The notes: generated by a model not told the origin, from the sequence alone. DNA of 64,000 bases from Neobacillus sp. SuZ13 (GCF_030123365.1 NZ_CP126107.1:3147501-3211500); one strand, 5' to 3'. Shown: positions 9,972-18,412, counted from the first letter of the stretch. Translations and numbers: made by a program.

Positions 9972-11280
9972 AGGAGTTTTACCAACTAAACGATTATTAA
10001 TGGGGTACCTCATACTATCAATTTTTTTAGGGATTAATACTATTTGGGGATTATCATGGAGCCTGGTCATTGCAGCCAATCTCATATTATTTATGGCCAG
10101 TTTGTTTGACCTGTTTTTTTCTCCTTCCAAAAAACACCTTTCCTTTCAACGGACCATTTCAGCGGAACTTGAAAGAGGAATCTCTTACCCGGTAACGATT
10201 GAGGTTCAGAATGCTTCTACTTATTCTTTTTCATACAGAATAGTGGATGATCTGCCACAGTCCTTCGCAAGACCGTTTCCTATTGTGGGCTCGATTCCAA
10301 AGGATGCTGTAGTGGAGATTTCCTATGATACTACTGCGATGGTGAGAGGAAAGTACGAGTTGAATAAGTTTTATTTTCGTTTCACGAGTTTGCTGGGATT
10401 GTGGGAAAAACAGGTGACCGTTGAATTAAGGGATGAAGTAAAAGTTATTCCAGATTTAACTGAAACTAAACAGTATTTAGAAAATGCCCAGAAATATTTA
10501 GTGCACGAAGGTGTAAAGATCCGGAGGCAGCGAAGCGGGGTTGGTGATTTTTCCAAGATTAGAAGTTATGTGGTGGGAGACGATCCACGGAAAATCAACT
10601 GGCGTCAAACTGCCAAACTCCGCGAAGTGATGACAAATGAGTATGAACCAGAGCATGGAAAGTATATTACCATTTTAATTGATTGTGGAAGAATGATGGG
10701 GGCAGAATTGTTACAGGGAAATCGCTTAGAAAAAGCATTAGAAGCAGCCTTGACGGTGACAGCTGCGGCCCTCCAAAAGGGGGATTATGTGTCGGTTCTC
10801 GCCTTTTCAAAGGATATAAAAGTCTTTGTACCGCCTGCCAAAGGAATGGCGCACCTGCAGACCATTCTCCAAGCAATCTATTCAGTTGACGTAGATGCAG
10901 CTGAGACAAATTATGCAGCTGTGTTGCAGTACTTAGAAACTGTGCAAAAGAAACGAAGTCTGCTGTTATTATTTAGTGATGTACGGACCTTCCTTCACGA
11001 GGAAAGTGGTCTAATCCTCTTAAAACGACTTCGACAGCGGCATTTATTTTTAATGATTGGAATTGAAGATCAGACACTTTTAAAAAGAGTGAAAGAGGAG
11101 CCGAATACGGTCCAAGCAGCGATGCAAAAAAGTATTGCGCAGCAGCAATTTTTGTTTAAGAAAAGGGAAAAGAAAAAATGGGAAAAGCAAGGCCTCGTTA
11201 TGATCGAGGCCCGTGAGGAGAAATTAGCGATTACTGCCGTTTCTCAGTATATCGATATTATGAATCAGAATCTTTTATAG
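9922..11280 (+). CDS. DUF58 domain-containing protein (vWA-like MoxR partner)
   Basis: This 452-residue protein has two membrane helices near the N-terminus (about 25-60) and a beta-rich region. The DUF58 core follows at about 195-290, with the signature GVGDFSKIRSYVVGDDPR then KINWRQTAK and ILIDCGRMM, a MIDAS-like DxGxx segment with an atypical Cys. The start is TTG 9922 with GGAGGG eight bases upstream, 50 bases inside the moxR gene, which implies tight coupling. The gene end overlaps the convergent spoIIM-like gene by 23 bases. It probably forms a membrane complex with MoxR, DUF4129 and DUF4350 products; the process served is unknown. Confidence 0.88.
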   Translation: MTKLLKSWWARFLFQDRGVLPTKRLLMGYLILSIFLGINTIWGLSWSLVIAANLILFMASLFDLFFSPSKKHLSFQRTISAELERGISYPVTIEVQNASTYSFSYRIVDDLPQSFARPFPIVGSIPKDAVVEISYDTTAMVRGKYELNKFYFRFTSLLGLWEKQVTVELRDEVKVIPDLTETKQYLENAQKYLVHEGVKIRRQRSGVGDFSKIRSYVVGDDPRKINWRQTAKLREVMTNEYEPEHGKYITILIDCGRMMGAELLQGNRLEKALEAALTVTAAALQKGDYVSVLAFSKDIKVFVPPAKGMAHLQTILQAIYSVDVDAAETNYAAVLQYLETVQKKRSLLLLFSDVRTFLHEESGLILLKRLRQRHLFLMIGIEDQTLLKRVKEEPNTVQAAMQKSIAQQQFLFKKREKKKWEKQGLVMIEAREEKLAITAVSQYIDIMNQNLL

Positions 11281-12232
11281 CTTTCCTGAGTTGCAGCTTG
11301 CCTATAACTACATAAAGGAAGAGTCCAATCACGGTTAAAAAAGCAACGATGTACTTTGCTTCTAATGAAATCGCAGCCGGGGTAATGAAGCCTTCGATGA
11401 TACCCGCAATAACAAATAGAGGAATCGTACCGAGCAATAGTTGAACGGATCTTAGTGCATGCTGCTTTAATTGGAAACTTCGAGAATATTGTCCAGGCAC
11501 AAACAGCTTATAGCCCATCAATAGCCCAGCGCCGCCAGCAATAAAAATGGCTGTGAGTTCGATCATTCCATGGGGAACGATGTACGCCCAAAAATCATAC
11601 GATTTTCCGTGATGCCAAAATAGGGCAGCAAGCGCACCAATAATGATGCCATTGTAGACCATTAAGTAAGTCGTAACAAGCCCAAAGGTGATCCCCCCAG
11701 CAAAAGCAAAGATGGCGACTTTAATATTATTTGTCATGATGCTCGCCGACATGAGGGCGGAGTCTACCGCTTCATGGCCCTTCCCGAGTTGATCCGGGTC
11801 CACACCTTTGGCAATTTCCGCAGGGAGAATCGAATAGATATGTAAGGGATCATTCATGACGGATATAAAGCTCCCCAAACCGCCAATGAGGAATAAAATC
11901 ATCGCAGCTATGATAAATTTCCATTGTTCAAGCAATAGACCAATAAATTTTTGGCTAAAAAAATAACGAATTTGCTTGAAGCTAGAGACTTGGTCCTTGT
12001 ACAAAAGATTATGTGATTTAGCCACAAGTCCGTTCAAATAATTGGTGACTTCATCATGAGGAAAATAGGTTTGACTGTAAGAAAGATTCTGGGCTGCTTT
12101 TTGATAGAGTCGATGGTATTGAGTAATATGTTCTCCTGTAATGGGTAGTCTGCGCTTACTCATGGTTGTCACTAACTGTTCTAGCTGTTTCCATTCTTCT
12201 CGATGCATTTTGACAAATTGTTTAACTTTCAT
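11258..12232 (-). CDS. SpoIIM-family (stage II sporulation protein M-like) membrane protein
   Basis: This 324-residue protein has a soluble, basic N-terminal third and about five or six membrane helices in the rest (around 105-125, 165-195, 200-225, 265-290 and 295-315). The GGITFGLVTTYLMVYNG and PHGMIELTAIFIAGGAG segments are typical of the SpoIIM/DUF95 family. In this context it resembles SpoIIM-like proteins found with RDD, MoxR and DUF58 genes rather than the engulfment protein itself. ATG 12232 has TAGGTG upstream. It is transcribed against the DUF58 operon and divergently from the RDD gene. Confidence 0.8.
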   Translation of the reverse strand: MKVKQFVKMHREEWKQLEQLVTTMSKRRLPITGEHITQYHRLYQKAAQNLSYSQTYFPHDEVTNYLNGLVAKSHNLLYKDQVSSFKQIRYFFSQKFIGLLLEQWKFIIAAMILFLIGGLGSFISVMNDPLHIYSILPAEIAKGVDPDQLGKGHEAVDSALMSASIMTNNIKVAIFAFAGGITFGLVTTYLMVYNGIIIGALAALFWHHGKSYDFWAYIVPHGMIELTAIFIAGGAGLLMGYKLFVPGQYSRSFQLKQHALRSVQLLLGTIPLFVIAGIIEGFITPAAISLEAKYIVAFLTVIGLFLYVVIGKLQLRKAIKDSDS

Positions 12233-12341
12233 TCTGACACCTACTTTTAGGGGCTAGGAAAATAAGACTTTATTCTCCTTATTATAGTAATATTGTAGAA
12301 AAATAGAAATAGTAATTATCATCTTGTGATGGAGGAAACTT

Positions 12342-13145
12342 ATGAATGAAGATCATTTAGATATAAAAACACCTGAATTTGTTTCCATTCAGTTTCAGAT
12401 TGCTGGTTTAGGCAGCAGGTCGGCTGCCTTTATTATCGACCAGTTGCTTTTAATGGCGTTTAATATTTTGTCATTGATTGTCCTTTTTTTCGTTTTAGAT
12501 GGCATGTCTAAAATGGAATTTATTTTTATCGGGAATTCACTGCCTATTGCGATAACAATTATTGTACTGTTTCTTGTTAATGGGGGTTACTTTTTTGCGT
12601 ATGAGTTTTTCTCGGGCGGAAGAACGCTTGGGAAAAAGCTAATGGGAATCCGGGTCATTCAAGAGAATGGTCACAGCATCACCTTGCTGTCTAGCTTTAT
12701 TCGGAATTTGATTCGTATCATAGATTCCTTGCCAACAGCTTACTTTCTCGGTATTATCATGATTTTTTTTCATTCGAAACATAAACGGCTTGGCGATCTT
12801 GTGGCTGGAACGATTGTCGTCCATGAGCGGAAGGCAAAACGGAAAAAGAAACTGTCACCTTTAGAAAATGAACTCAATAACAGAGGACTTTCAAAGGATG
12901 ATCTTATTCTTGATGAATGGACGCTGAAATCATTAGGAATGAAGGATTGGAAACTTGTCAAAACATATGCAAGTCGTTTTCTGCAAATCCCATTGGACGA
13001 AAGAAATCAACTAACGGAACAAATCGCTGTGATATTATTTCCGAAAGTCGGACTGGACCCATCAGGGAAAGCGACTGATGAGTTAGAAAACAATCTTCTT
13101 GTGCTTTATTTAGTACTTCTTGAAGAATGGGAGTTTGAACTGTGA
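12342..13145 (+). CDS. RDD family membrane protein
   Basis: This 267-residue protein carries an RDD domain (about 15-165) with three membrane helices. The conserved Arg (GLGSRSAAFIID), the FSGGRTLGKKLMGIRV loop and the HKRLGDLVAGT loop define the family. A charged cytoplasmic tail of about 100 residues follows. Some RDD proteins are proposed Na+/H+ or osmolyte exchangers; that role cannot be assigned here. The context with SpoIIM-like, MoxR and DUF58 genes is recurrent in Firmicutes and Actinobacteria. ATG 12342 follows TGGAGG closely. Confidence 0.88.
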   Translation: MNEDHLDIKTPEFVSIQFQIAGLGSRSAAFIIDQLLLMAFNILSLIVLFFVLDGMSKMEFIFIGNSLPIAITIIVLFLVNGGYFFAYEFFSGGRTLGKKLMGIRVIQENGHSITLLSSFIRNLIRIIDSLPTAYFLGIIMIFFHSKHKRLGDLVAGTIVVHERKAKRKKKLSPLENELNNRGLSKDDLILDEWTLKSLGMKDWKLVKTYASRFLQIPLDERNQLTEQIAVILFPKVGLDPSGKATDELENNLLVLYLVLLEEWEFEL

Positions 13146-13199
13146 GGACGAATAATACATTCGTAAGTTTTATTCGAAGTTAAAAATAATAGTAATAAA

Positions 13200-13230
13200 A
13201 AAGCAATGCATTAGTATTGCTTTTTTATTT
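13200..13230 (+). terminator. Terminator of the RDD gene
   Basis: AAGCAAT and ATTGCTT arms with a short loop and a long T run. Confidence 0.8.
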
Positions 13231-13408
13231 TTTTTATAAATATCTCTATAATTCCAAGGACCCATTAGTAATTAAATAGAATTAGAGGTTCGATTTGTAA
13301 AATCCATCCGACTTGTGTCTCATTTAGTCGGTTTTAGTCGAAAAATTTATCTTTACGATGTATAATAGGTAATTGTGTATTGCTGTGTGTTAATAAGGAG
13401 GAAATAAT

Positions 13409-13792
13409 ATGATGGAATGGATAATAATTCTGTTGATTGCAATTTCTGCTGTGTTGCTAATCGTTTCAATGGCATCGAATCGTAAAGCAGAAAAACAAAA
13501 ACAAAAAGAAATTGACTTGGTTCATGTTGCTGTAATGAAAGATATCAATAACGTTCAGGAGCAAATTCGAAATCTTGAACTTGATATTGAAGTGGTCACA
13601 AAGGAAGCAGGCATTCAAATGACTCCAGAAGAAATTATTTTCAAACGTGAAGTACTAGATTTATATAAACGAAAATATTCAATTGAGACCATTGCACAGA
13701 AAAAACAAGTTTCAGAGAGTGAAATTCAACAATTTCTTGCTCCGTATCTGGCAGCAAAGGATGAAAGGAGCAAATTAGCCCATGAGATTTAA
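13409..13792 (+). CDS. Small membrane-anchored coiled-coil protein of unknown function
   Basis: 127 residues: an N-terminal membrane helix (about 3-22), a charged coiled-coil stretch (about 28-70) and a C-terminal segment with a helix-turn-helix-like look (about 88-118, IETIAQKKQVSESEIQQF). ATG 13409 follows AAGGAGG by seven bases. It overlaps the next gene by 11 bases, so the two are cotranslated. I do not recognise the family with confidence; the coupling to an MltG-like protein suggests a role at the cell envelope. Confidence 0.7.
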   Translation: MMEWIIILLIAISAVLLIVSMASNRKAEKQKQKEIDLVHVAVMKDINNVQEQIRNLELDIEVVTKEAGIQMTPEEIIFKREVLDLYKRKYSIETIAQKKQVSESEIQQFLAPYLAAKDERSKLAHEI

Positions 13793-14276
13793 TGTAGTGA
13801 GCAGCTTTGCGGCCGGAATTCTTTTAGCTTCGTCCATTTGTGGTGCTGTTTACTTTACTGAAGATCCTGTAGTCTCAAAAGCAGCTGCCAAACCAACCAA
13901 AACCGAGCAGAAAACAGTTGCTCAACCAACTGAAACTGAAATGAAAGACCAACTTTTAGCTGCTGGTTATGTTGTTCAACCAAAGGCAGAATATGATAAG
14001 ACGCTAGAAGCAGCAAAAAAAGCCGCTTCCACCGCATCTACGGCTACTAATGGTTCCCAAAAGATTGCCTACAGATCAGTTATTTCCGTTACACAAGGGA
14101 TGACGAGCATCGATGTCGGCAAAATGCTTGTAAAAGCGAAAATTGTACCTGATGCCTTTAAATTCTCAAAAGATGTAGAGAGGAAGGGTGTCGAAAAAAA
14201 CTTACGCCCAGGTACATTCGTGGTTGATACACAAATGACTTATGATCAAATTATCGCAACCATTTTTAAAAAGTAA
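13782..14276 (+). CDS. MltG-like secreted or anchored protein without the catalytic domain
   Basis: This 164-residue protein has an N-terminal hydrophobic signal or anchor (about 8-24), a low-complexity Thr/Ala/Lys linker and a C-terminal domain (about 95-164). VTQGMTSIDVGKMLVKAKIV and LRPGTFVVDTQMTYDQIIA resemble the LysM-like N-terminal domain of endolytic transglycosylase MltG. The catalytic YceG half of MltG is absent, so it cannot be a full lytic transglycosylase. Its start lies inside the preceding gene. The last codons form one arm of a very long hairpin (14268-14340). Confidence 0.72.
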   Translation: MRFNVVSSFAAGILLASSICGAVYFTEDPVVSKAAAKPTKTEQKTVAQPTETEMKDQLLAAGYVVQPKAEYDKTLEAAKKAASTASTATNGSQKIAYRSVISVTQGMTSIDVGKMLVKAKIVPDAFKFSKDVERKGVEKNLRPGTFVVDTQMTYDQIIATIFKK

Positions 14277-14340
14277 CTGATATAACAAAGACGGACAGTA
14301 TGATTAGATACTGTCCGTTTTGTTATATCAGTTACTTTTT
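14268..14340. terminator. Very long bidirectional hairpin terminator shared by convergent genes
   Basis: The left arm, 14268-14301, is complementary to the right arm, 14308-14340, over about 33 bp with a single-base bulge and loop GATTAG. Each arm runs through the last codons and the stop of one gene, with A-rich and T-rich ends on both sides. It can end transcripts in both directions. Confidence 0.88.
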
Positions 14341-14582
14341 TTCACAAATTCTTGAACCATTTCGCCGGTAACGAATTCTCGTGTCGGGATAAAGCGCAGG
14401 TTGATTTTATTTATACTATTTGTTACTGCGTTTATTTTATCAGTTGAAAAAGGTAGGCCTTGTTTACATAACTCAATCGCTTCTTCGATATATTGCTCGC
14501 GTTGTTGATCGAGTGCTAAGAATTGTTGATAGGTTTCATGCTGATTTGCCGCATGTTTAATTAGATCTTTATGTACACTCAT
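14328..14582 (-). CDS. DUF2533-family small protein (YpbS-like)
   Basis: 84 residues, all alpha-helical in character and highly charged, beginning MSVHKDLIKHAANQHETY. This fits the small cytoplasmic DUF2533/YpbS family of bacilli, whose function is unknown. ATG 14582 is preceded by AAGGAG. The C-terminal codons and stop lie inside the long hairpin. The family name is from recall of the N-terminal pattern and is moderately sure. Confidence 0.72.
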   Translation of the reverse strand: MSVHKDLIKHAANQHETYQQFLALDQQREQYIEEAIELCKQGLPFSTDKINAVTNSINKINLRFIPTREFVTGEMVQEFVKKSN

Positions 14583-14794
14583 GATATCACTCCTTAAATA
14601 TATTTATACAATCATACCATAATTAATTGGGGAAGTGGCGGATGTAAAATTATAGTGTACGTATCTTGAGATTAATAGGAATAATACTAGATTCAGTCGA
14701 ATATATTTTCTTATTAGCTTGAATGATAGATTAGAAATAAGTTTTATCACCAAAAGTCTTAAAATTTAAATTTTTTTATGGCAAAGGAGGTCCT

Positions 14795-15712
14795 ATGGGT
14801 CACAATCACTCTCATCACACCAAAAATAAAAAAGCATTGATGATCGCGTTTCTCATTATTACCGTTTTTATGGTTTTAGAGTACATTGGAGGGACTTTGA
14901 CAAATAGTCTAGCTCTTCTTTCTGATGCTGGACATATGTTAAGTGATTCTATTTCCTTGGGAGTGGGATTACTAGCTCTTATTTTAGGAAGACGGGCAGT
15001 GAGTGAGAGTAAAACCTTTGGTTATCAGCGGTTGGAAATTTTATCAGCTTTATTTAATGGGGTTCTATTAATTGTAATTTCTATATTAATCATGTGGGAA
15101 TCGTTTCACCGTTTTAGTGAACCTCAAGTAATTTCTGGTACGGGTATGCTTTTGATATCTAGTATGGGTGCGTTGGTAAATATAATTGTTGCATGGATTA
15201 TACATCAATCAGAAACTAGTGAAAACATTAATATGAGAGCTGCATTTTTACATGTAATTGGAGATTTACTTGGGTCTGTTAGTGCTATTATTGCTTCCTT
15301 ACTAATTATGTATTTTGGCTGGACCATTGCCGATCCAATAACTAGTTTAATTGTTTCTTTATTAATTTTAAAAAGTGGAATTGGGATAACCAACGATGCC
15401 ATTCACATGCTGATGGAAGGTAGACCAGCAAACTTAGATGTTGAAAAAGTGAGAGAAACATTACTTAAAATTCCAGGTGTAGTAAGTATGCATGATTTTC
15501 ATGTATGGAGTATCACATCAAATTTCCCCTCGATTAGTTGTCACTTGGTGATTTCAGAACATAATCACGACTCGATTTTAAAGAATGCATTAAGAGAATT
15601 ACATGATACTTTTGATTTGGAACATGCAACTATTCAAGTGGAAAATGTTAATGCCGATTTGGATAAATATGAACATAATCGTTGTAATCATTTTGTAGCG
15701 AAAGACTTTTGA
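14795..15712 (+). CDS. czcD: Cation diffusion facilitator, CzcD-like zinc/cadmium/cobalt exporter
   Basis: This 305-residue CDF transporter has a His-rich N-terminus (GHNHSHH), six membrane helices (about 14-185) and a cytoplasmic C-terminal domain with HDFHVWSI and HLVISEHNHDS. Metal-site residues of the CDF family are visible as LLSDAGHMLSD (helix 2, HxxxD pattern) and HVIGDLLGS (helix 5). It exports divalent metals against protons. ATG 14795 follows AAAGGAGG. It stands alone with no visible metalloregulator nearby. Confidence 0.92.
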   Translation: MGHNHSHHTKNKKALMIAFLIITVFMVLEYIGGTLTNSLALLSDAGHMLSDSISLGVGLLALILGRRAVSESKTFGYQRLEILSALFNGVLLIVISILIMWESFHRFSEPQVISGTGMLLISSMGALVNIIVAWIIHQSETSENINMRAAFLHVIGDLLGSVSAIIASLLIMYFGWTIADPITSLIVSLLILKSGIGITNDAIHMLMEGRPANLDVEKVRETLLKIPGVVSMHDFHVWSITSNFPSISCHLVISEHNHDSILKNALRELHDTFDLEHATIQVENVNADLDKYEHNRCNHFVAKDF

Positions 15713-15792
15713 CAAAGTTAAAGCAATAAATTTTACAAGGGTATCAAACATTTATAAAGATAATAAACAAATTTCGTTAATTTGTTTAATAA

Positions 15793-15845
15793 TGAACAAA
15801 TCGTGTTCATTTAACAATTGTAAGCATCCAATTTCTATATATAAT
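15793..15845 (+). promoter_or_regulatory. Promoter with operator-like inverted repeat ahead of the LicT-type leader
   Basis: TGAACA-AATCG-TGTTCA (15793-15809) is followed by the 17-base block CATTTAACAATTGTAAG (15808-15824), which contains the -35 TTGTAA. A 16-base spacer and -10 TATAAT (15840-15845) follow. The same block, with the same spacing to a -10, recurs at 38152. Confidence 0.6.
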
Positions 15846-15879
15846 TATAAATAGAAGAGAAATAACGACTTTTGATACA

Positions 15880-15996
15880 GGATTGTTACTGGTATGCAGG
15901 CAAAACCTAAATGGATTGTTACTGTTTACTCAGGCAAAACCTAAATCGCTAAAATTTGACTTTTTTAAGTCTTAAATTTTAGTGTTTTAGGTTTTT
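15880..15996 (+). promoter_or_regulatory. Tandem LicT/BglG-type ribonucleic antiterminators (RAT) with terminator
   Basis: Two copies of the RAT consensus lie in tandem: GGATTGTTACTG, 6-7 variable bases, then AGGCAAAACCTAA, at 15880-15910 and 15913-15945. The second copy shares its 3' arm with a strong terminator stem (about 15936-15996; AAAACCTAAA pairs with TTTTAGGTTTT, then a T run). This is the mutually exclusive arrangement used by LicT and BglG to control beta-glucoside operons. No PTS or glucosidase gene follows, so the switch is an orphan here. Confidence 0.85.
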
Positions 15997-16049
15997 CTTT
16001 TTTCAATATAGATAGTTATGCTAATTTTTTGCAGAGGAGAGATTTTCTC

Positions 16050-16118
16050 ATGAAACTAATTGCACAGTTTAGACTGTCCAGTTGGCGGGAGCGGCGTAGT
16101 GGTAAACTCGCTTGCTAA
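16050..16118 (+). pseudogene. Short remnant reading frame after the antiterminator leader
   Basis: An AGAGGAGAG ribosome site precedes ATG 16050, which opens only 22 codons (MKLIAQFRLSSWRERR and on). It sits where the first gene of a LicT-controlled operon should begin. It is probably the truncated start of a deleted catabolic gene; the peptide matches nothing I recognise. Confidence 0.35.
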
Positions 16119-16187
16119 ACGTTCGGATAACGGGCTAGACCGAAGATGGATTATTTAATGTTCTAAAAATAAAATTTAAAAAGGTTA

Positions 16188-16234
16188 TTGACAAAAGTTT
16201 TTATAAGTATTATTATTATCTCAGATTCAAGATA
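16188..16234 (+). promoter_or_regulatory. Sigma-A promoter with MhqR box for the doxX-dioxygenase operon
   Basis: -35 TTGACA (16188-16193), a 17-base spacer and -10 TATTAT (16211-16216), with TATCTCAGATTCAAGATA (16217-16234) directly downstream. The palindrome resembles the MhqR box known from B. subtilis; repression by blocking the start region is inferred. Confidence 0.75.
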
Positions 16235-16271
16235 TTTAAATTCAATATAGATTCAAATTTTTTTATAACAA

Positions 16272-16289
16272 TATCTCGAATTCGAGATA
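16272..16289 (+). promoter_or_regulatory. Second MhqR box, perfect palindrome
   Basis: TATCTCGAATTCGAGATA is an 18-base perfect palindrome 25 bases before the doxX start, between promoter and ribosome site. Confidence 0.8.
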
Positions 16290-16313
16290 AAATATTTTTA
16301 GGAGGATTTAAAG

Positions 16314-16712
16314 ATGATAAATATTGGTTTATTAATAATTCGTTTGGTTATTGGTGTTTTATTCATTGGTCACGGTGCTCAGAAATTGTTTGGTTGGTTT
16401 GGTGGTTATGGTTTAAAAGGTACAGGAGGCTGGTTTGAATCCATTGGTATGAAACCAGGGGTTACCATGGCTCTTTTCGCAGGATTAGCAGAACTTATTG
16501 GAGGAATTTTGTTTACTTTAGGACTTCTTACCCCGCTTGCAGGAATTATGATTGCAGGGACGATGGTAATGGCGATCGTAAAAGTGCATGCTCCAAACGG
16601 ATTATGGTCAACGTCTAATGGATATGAATATAACCTAACTCTACTTGCAGTAGCTATTGGTATAGCTTTAATCGGTCCGGGTCAATATGCACTGGATGCA
16701 TTTTTATTCTAA
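16314..16712 (+). CDS. DoxX-family membrane protein (MhqP/CatD-like), copy 1
   Basis: 132 residues with four membrane helices and the family motifs HGAQKLFGWFGGYG and GLAELIGGILFTLGLL. DoxX proteins of the MhqP/CatD type accompany ring-cleaving dioxygenases in quinone and catechol detoxification in B. subtilis. It is the first gene of an operon under two MhqR boxes and is nearly identical to the protein at 28810 (same first nine residues and same C-terminal GPGQYALDAFLF). AGGAGG stands nine bases before ATG. Biochemical role unproven. Confidence 0.85.
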   Translation: MINIGLLIIRLVIGVLFIGHGAQKLFGWFGGYGLKGTGGWFESIGMKPGVTMALFAGLAELIGGILFTLGLLTPLAGIMIAGTMVMAIVKVHAPNGLWSTSNGYEYNLTLLAVAIGIALIGPGQYALDAFLF

Positions 16713-16841
16713 AATACCTTGAAATAGAGATTCTTTAATTTTAATAAATTTTGTGAGACTTTAAAATCTTAAGGAAGAACAAAATAAGGTATCAATGTCC
16801 TTGATTTAACTATAATTAATATGAAGAAGGAGAGATGAAAA

Positions 16842-17780
16842 ATGAGCAAAAAGACAATGGGTATTCACCACATCACTGCAATTGTCGGTCATCCGCAAGA
16901 GAACGTAGATTTCTATGCAGGAATATTGGGTTTGCGTTTAGTGAAGCAAACGGTCAATTTTGATGATCCAGGTACGTATCACCTTTATTTCGGGAATGAA
17001 GGTGGGAAGCCAGGAACAATTATCACCTTCTTTCCATGGGCTGGAGCGCGTCAAGGAATCATCGGTGATGGTCAAGTAGGAGTCACATCCTATGTTGTTC
17101 CTAAAGGTGCCATGGGATTTTGGGAACAAAGATTAGAAAAATTCAATGTTCCTTTTACTAAAATGGAACGCTTCGGAGAGCAATATTTGGAATTTGATGA
17201 CCCGCATGGACTTCATTTGGAACTTGTTGAAAGAGAAGAAGGGGAAGTCAATTCATGGACCTTCGGAGGGGTGTCACCGGATGTTGCCATAAAAGGATTT
17301 GGTGGAGCAACGCTATTATCTACACAACCGGACAAAACAGCAGAATTGTTAGAAAATGTAATGGGTCTTGATTTAATCGGAAAAGAAGGAGATTTCGCTC
17401 GTTACCGTTCCACTGCTGATATCGGAAACGTTATTGACCTTAAATTAACTACGATTGGACGCGGGCAAATGGGTGTAGGCACAGTTCACCACATTGCATG
17501 GCGAGCTATTGATGATCAAGACCAATTGGATTGGCAAAAGTATGTGGCGGCAAATGGATATGGTGTCACTCCTGTAAAAGACAGAAATTATTTTAATGCT
17601 ATTTACTTCAGGGAACATGGGGAAATTTTATTTGAAATTGCAACTGATCCCCCAGGATTTGCTCATGATGAATCACAAGAGACAATGGGTGAAAAATTGA
17701 TGTTGCCATCACAGTATGAAACGCGTAGAGCACAAATAGAACGAGTGTTACTACCGTTTGAAGTAAGAGAAGTAGACTGA
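16842..17780 (+). CDS. mhqO: Ring-cleaving dioxygenase of the VOC family, MhqO-like
   Basis: This 312-residue protein has two tandem vicinal-oxygen-chelate modules. The metal-binding 2-His-1-Glu set is visible as GIHHITAI (N-terminus), VHHIAWRA (about 210) and ILFEIATDPPGF (about 262). Length and motifs match hydroquinone-specific dioxygenases (MhqO, MhqA, LinE type), which open hydroquinone rings using Fe(II). It follows doxX as in the B. subtilis mhqNOP operon, although the nitroreductase mhqN is missing. The symbol rests on family and context, not on proven orthology. Confidence 0.85.
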   Translation: MSKKTMGIHHITAIVGHPQENVDFYAGILGLRLVKQTVNFDDPGTYHLYFGNEGGKPGTIITFFPWAGARQGIIGDGQVGVTSYVVPKGAMGFWEQRLEKFNVPFTKMERFGEQYLEFDDPHGLHLELVEREEGEVNSWTFGGVSPDVAIKGFGGATLLSTQPDKTAELLENVMGLDLIGKEGDFARYRSTADIGNVIDLKLTTIGRGQMGVGTVHHIAWRAIDDQDQLDWQKYVAANGYGVTPVKDRNYFNAIYFREHGEILFEIATDPPGFAHDESQETMGEKLMLPSQYETRRAQIERVLLPFEVREVD

Positions 17781-17803
17781 TTTTACGAAAGGGACTGATA
17801 TCT

Positions 17804-18412
17804 TTGCTTTCGATTGATCCAGCCACCATGTCTGAAAGAGAAAATTATAAATTTCTAATAGGAAGCATTATACCTAGGCCAATTGCTTTCGTCACAACGA
17901 TTTCAAAAGACGGTGTTTTGAATGGTGCGCCATTTAGTTATTTTAATATTGTCTCATCCAATCCCCCGATGATTTCATTATCTATTCAGCGCTCAGCGGG
18001 GAGACAGAAGGATACAGCAAGAAACATCATCGAATCTAAGGAATTTGTCATTCATATTGTTGATGAACTTAATGTTGAAAAAATTAATAAAACAGCTGCA
18101 AATCTTCCTCCTGATCAAAGTGAAATAGATTTAGCTAAATTAACTCCAATAGACAGTGTTAAGATTTCTGTTCCTGGTGTAAAAGAAGCGAAAATTCGAA
18201 TGGAATGCATATTAGAGCATTCCTTAGAATTAGGAGGTTTGGATACACCAGGCTGTGAATTTATTATTGGAAAAGTTGTTCAATTTCATGTTGAAAATGA
18301 TATTTATGAAAATGGAAGGATAGATCCAAGGGGCTTAGCAGCAGTAAGCAGGCTGGCTGGAAATAATTATGCGAAAATCGGTGAAATTTTCGAAATAGAA
18401 AGACCTAAATAA
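17804..18412 (+). CDS. Flavin reductase-like FMN-binding protein
   Basis: 202 residues of the flavin reductase-like split-barrel family. IPRPIAFVTTISKDGVLN and APFSYFNIVSSNPPMISLSI are typical FMN-binding segments, and the length is that of the YwrF-like group. The start is TTG 17804 behind AAAGGGA, only 23 bases after the dioxygenase stop, so it is in the same operon. It may reduce flavin or a quinone substrate for the pathway. The substrate is not known. Confidence 0.82.
   Translation: MLSIDPATMSERENYKFLIGSIIPRPIAFVTTISKDGVLNGAPFSYFNIVSSNPPMISLSIQRSAGRQKDTARNIIESKEFVIHIVDELNVEKINKTAANLPPDQSEIDLAKLTPIDSVKISVPGVKEAKIRMECILEHSLELGGLDTPGCEFIIGKVVQFHVENDIYENGRIDPRGLAAVSRLAGNNYAKIGEIFEIERPK

Noticed and set aside
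16084..16150. GTGGTAA and TTGCTAAA segments looking like a tRNA D-loop and anticodon loop
   Set aside because: No TpsiC arm (GGTTCRA) and no acceptor stem pairing; likely gene-remnant sequence.
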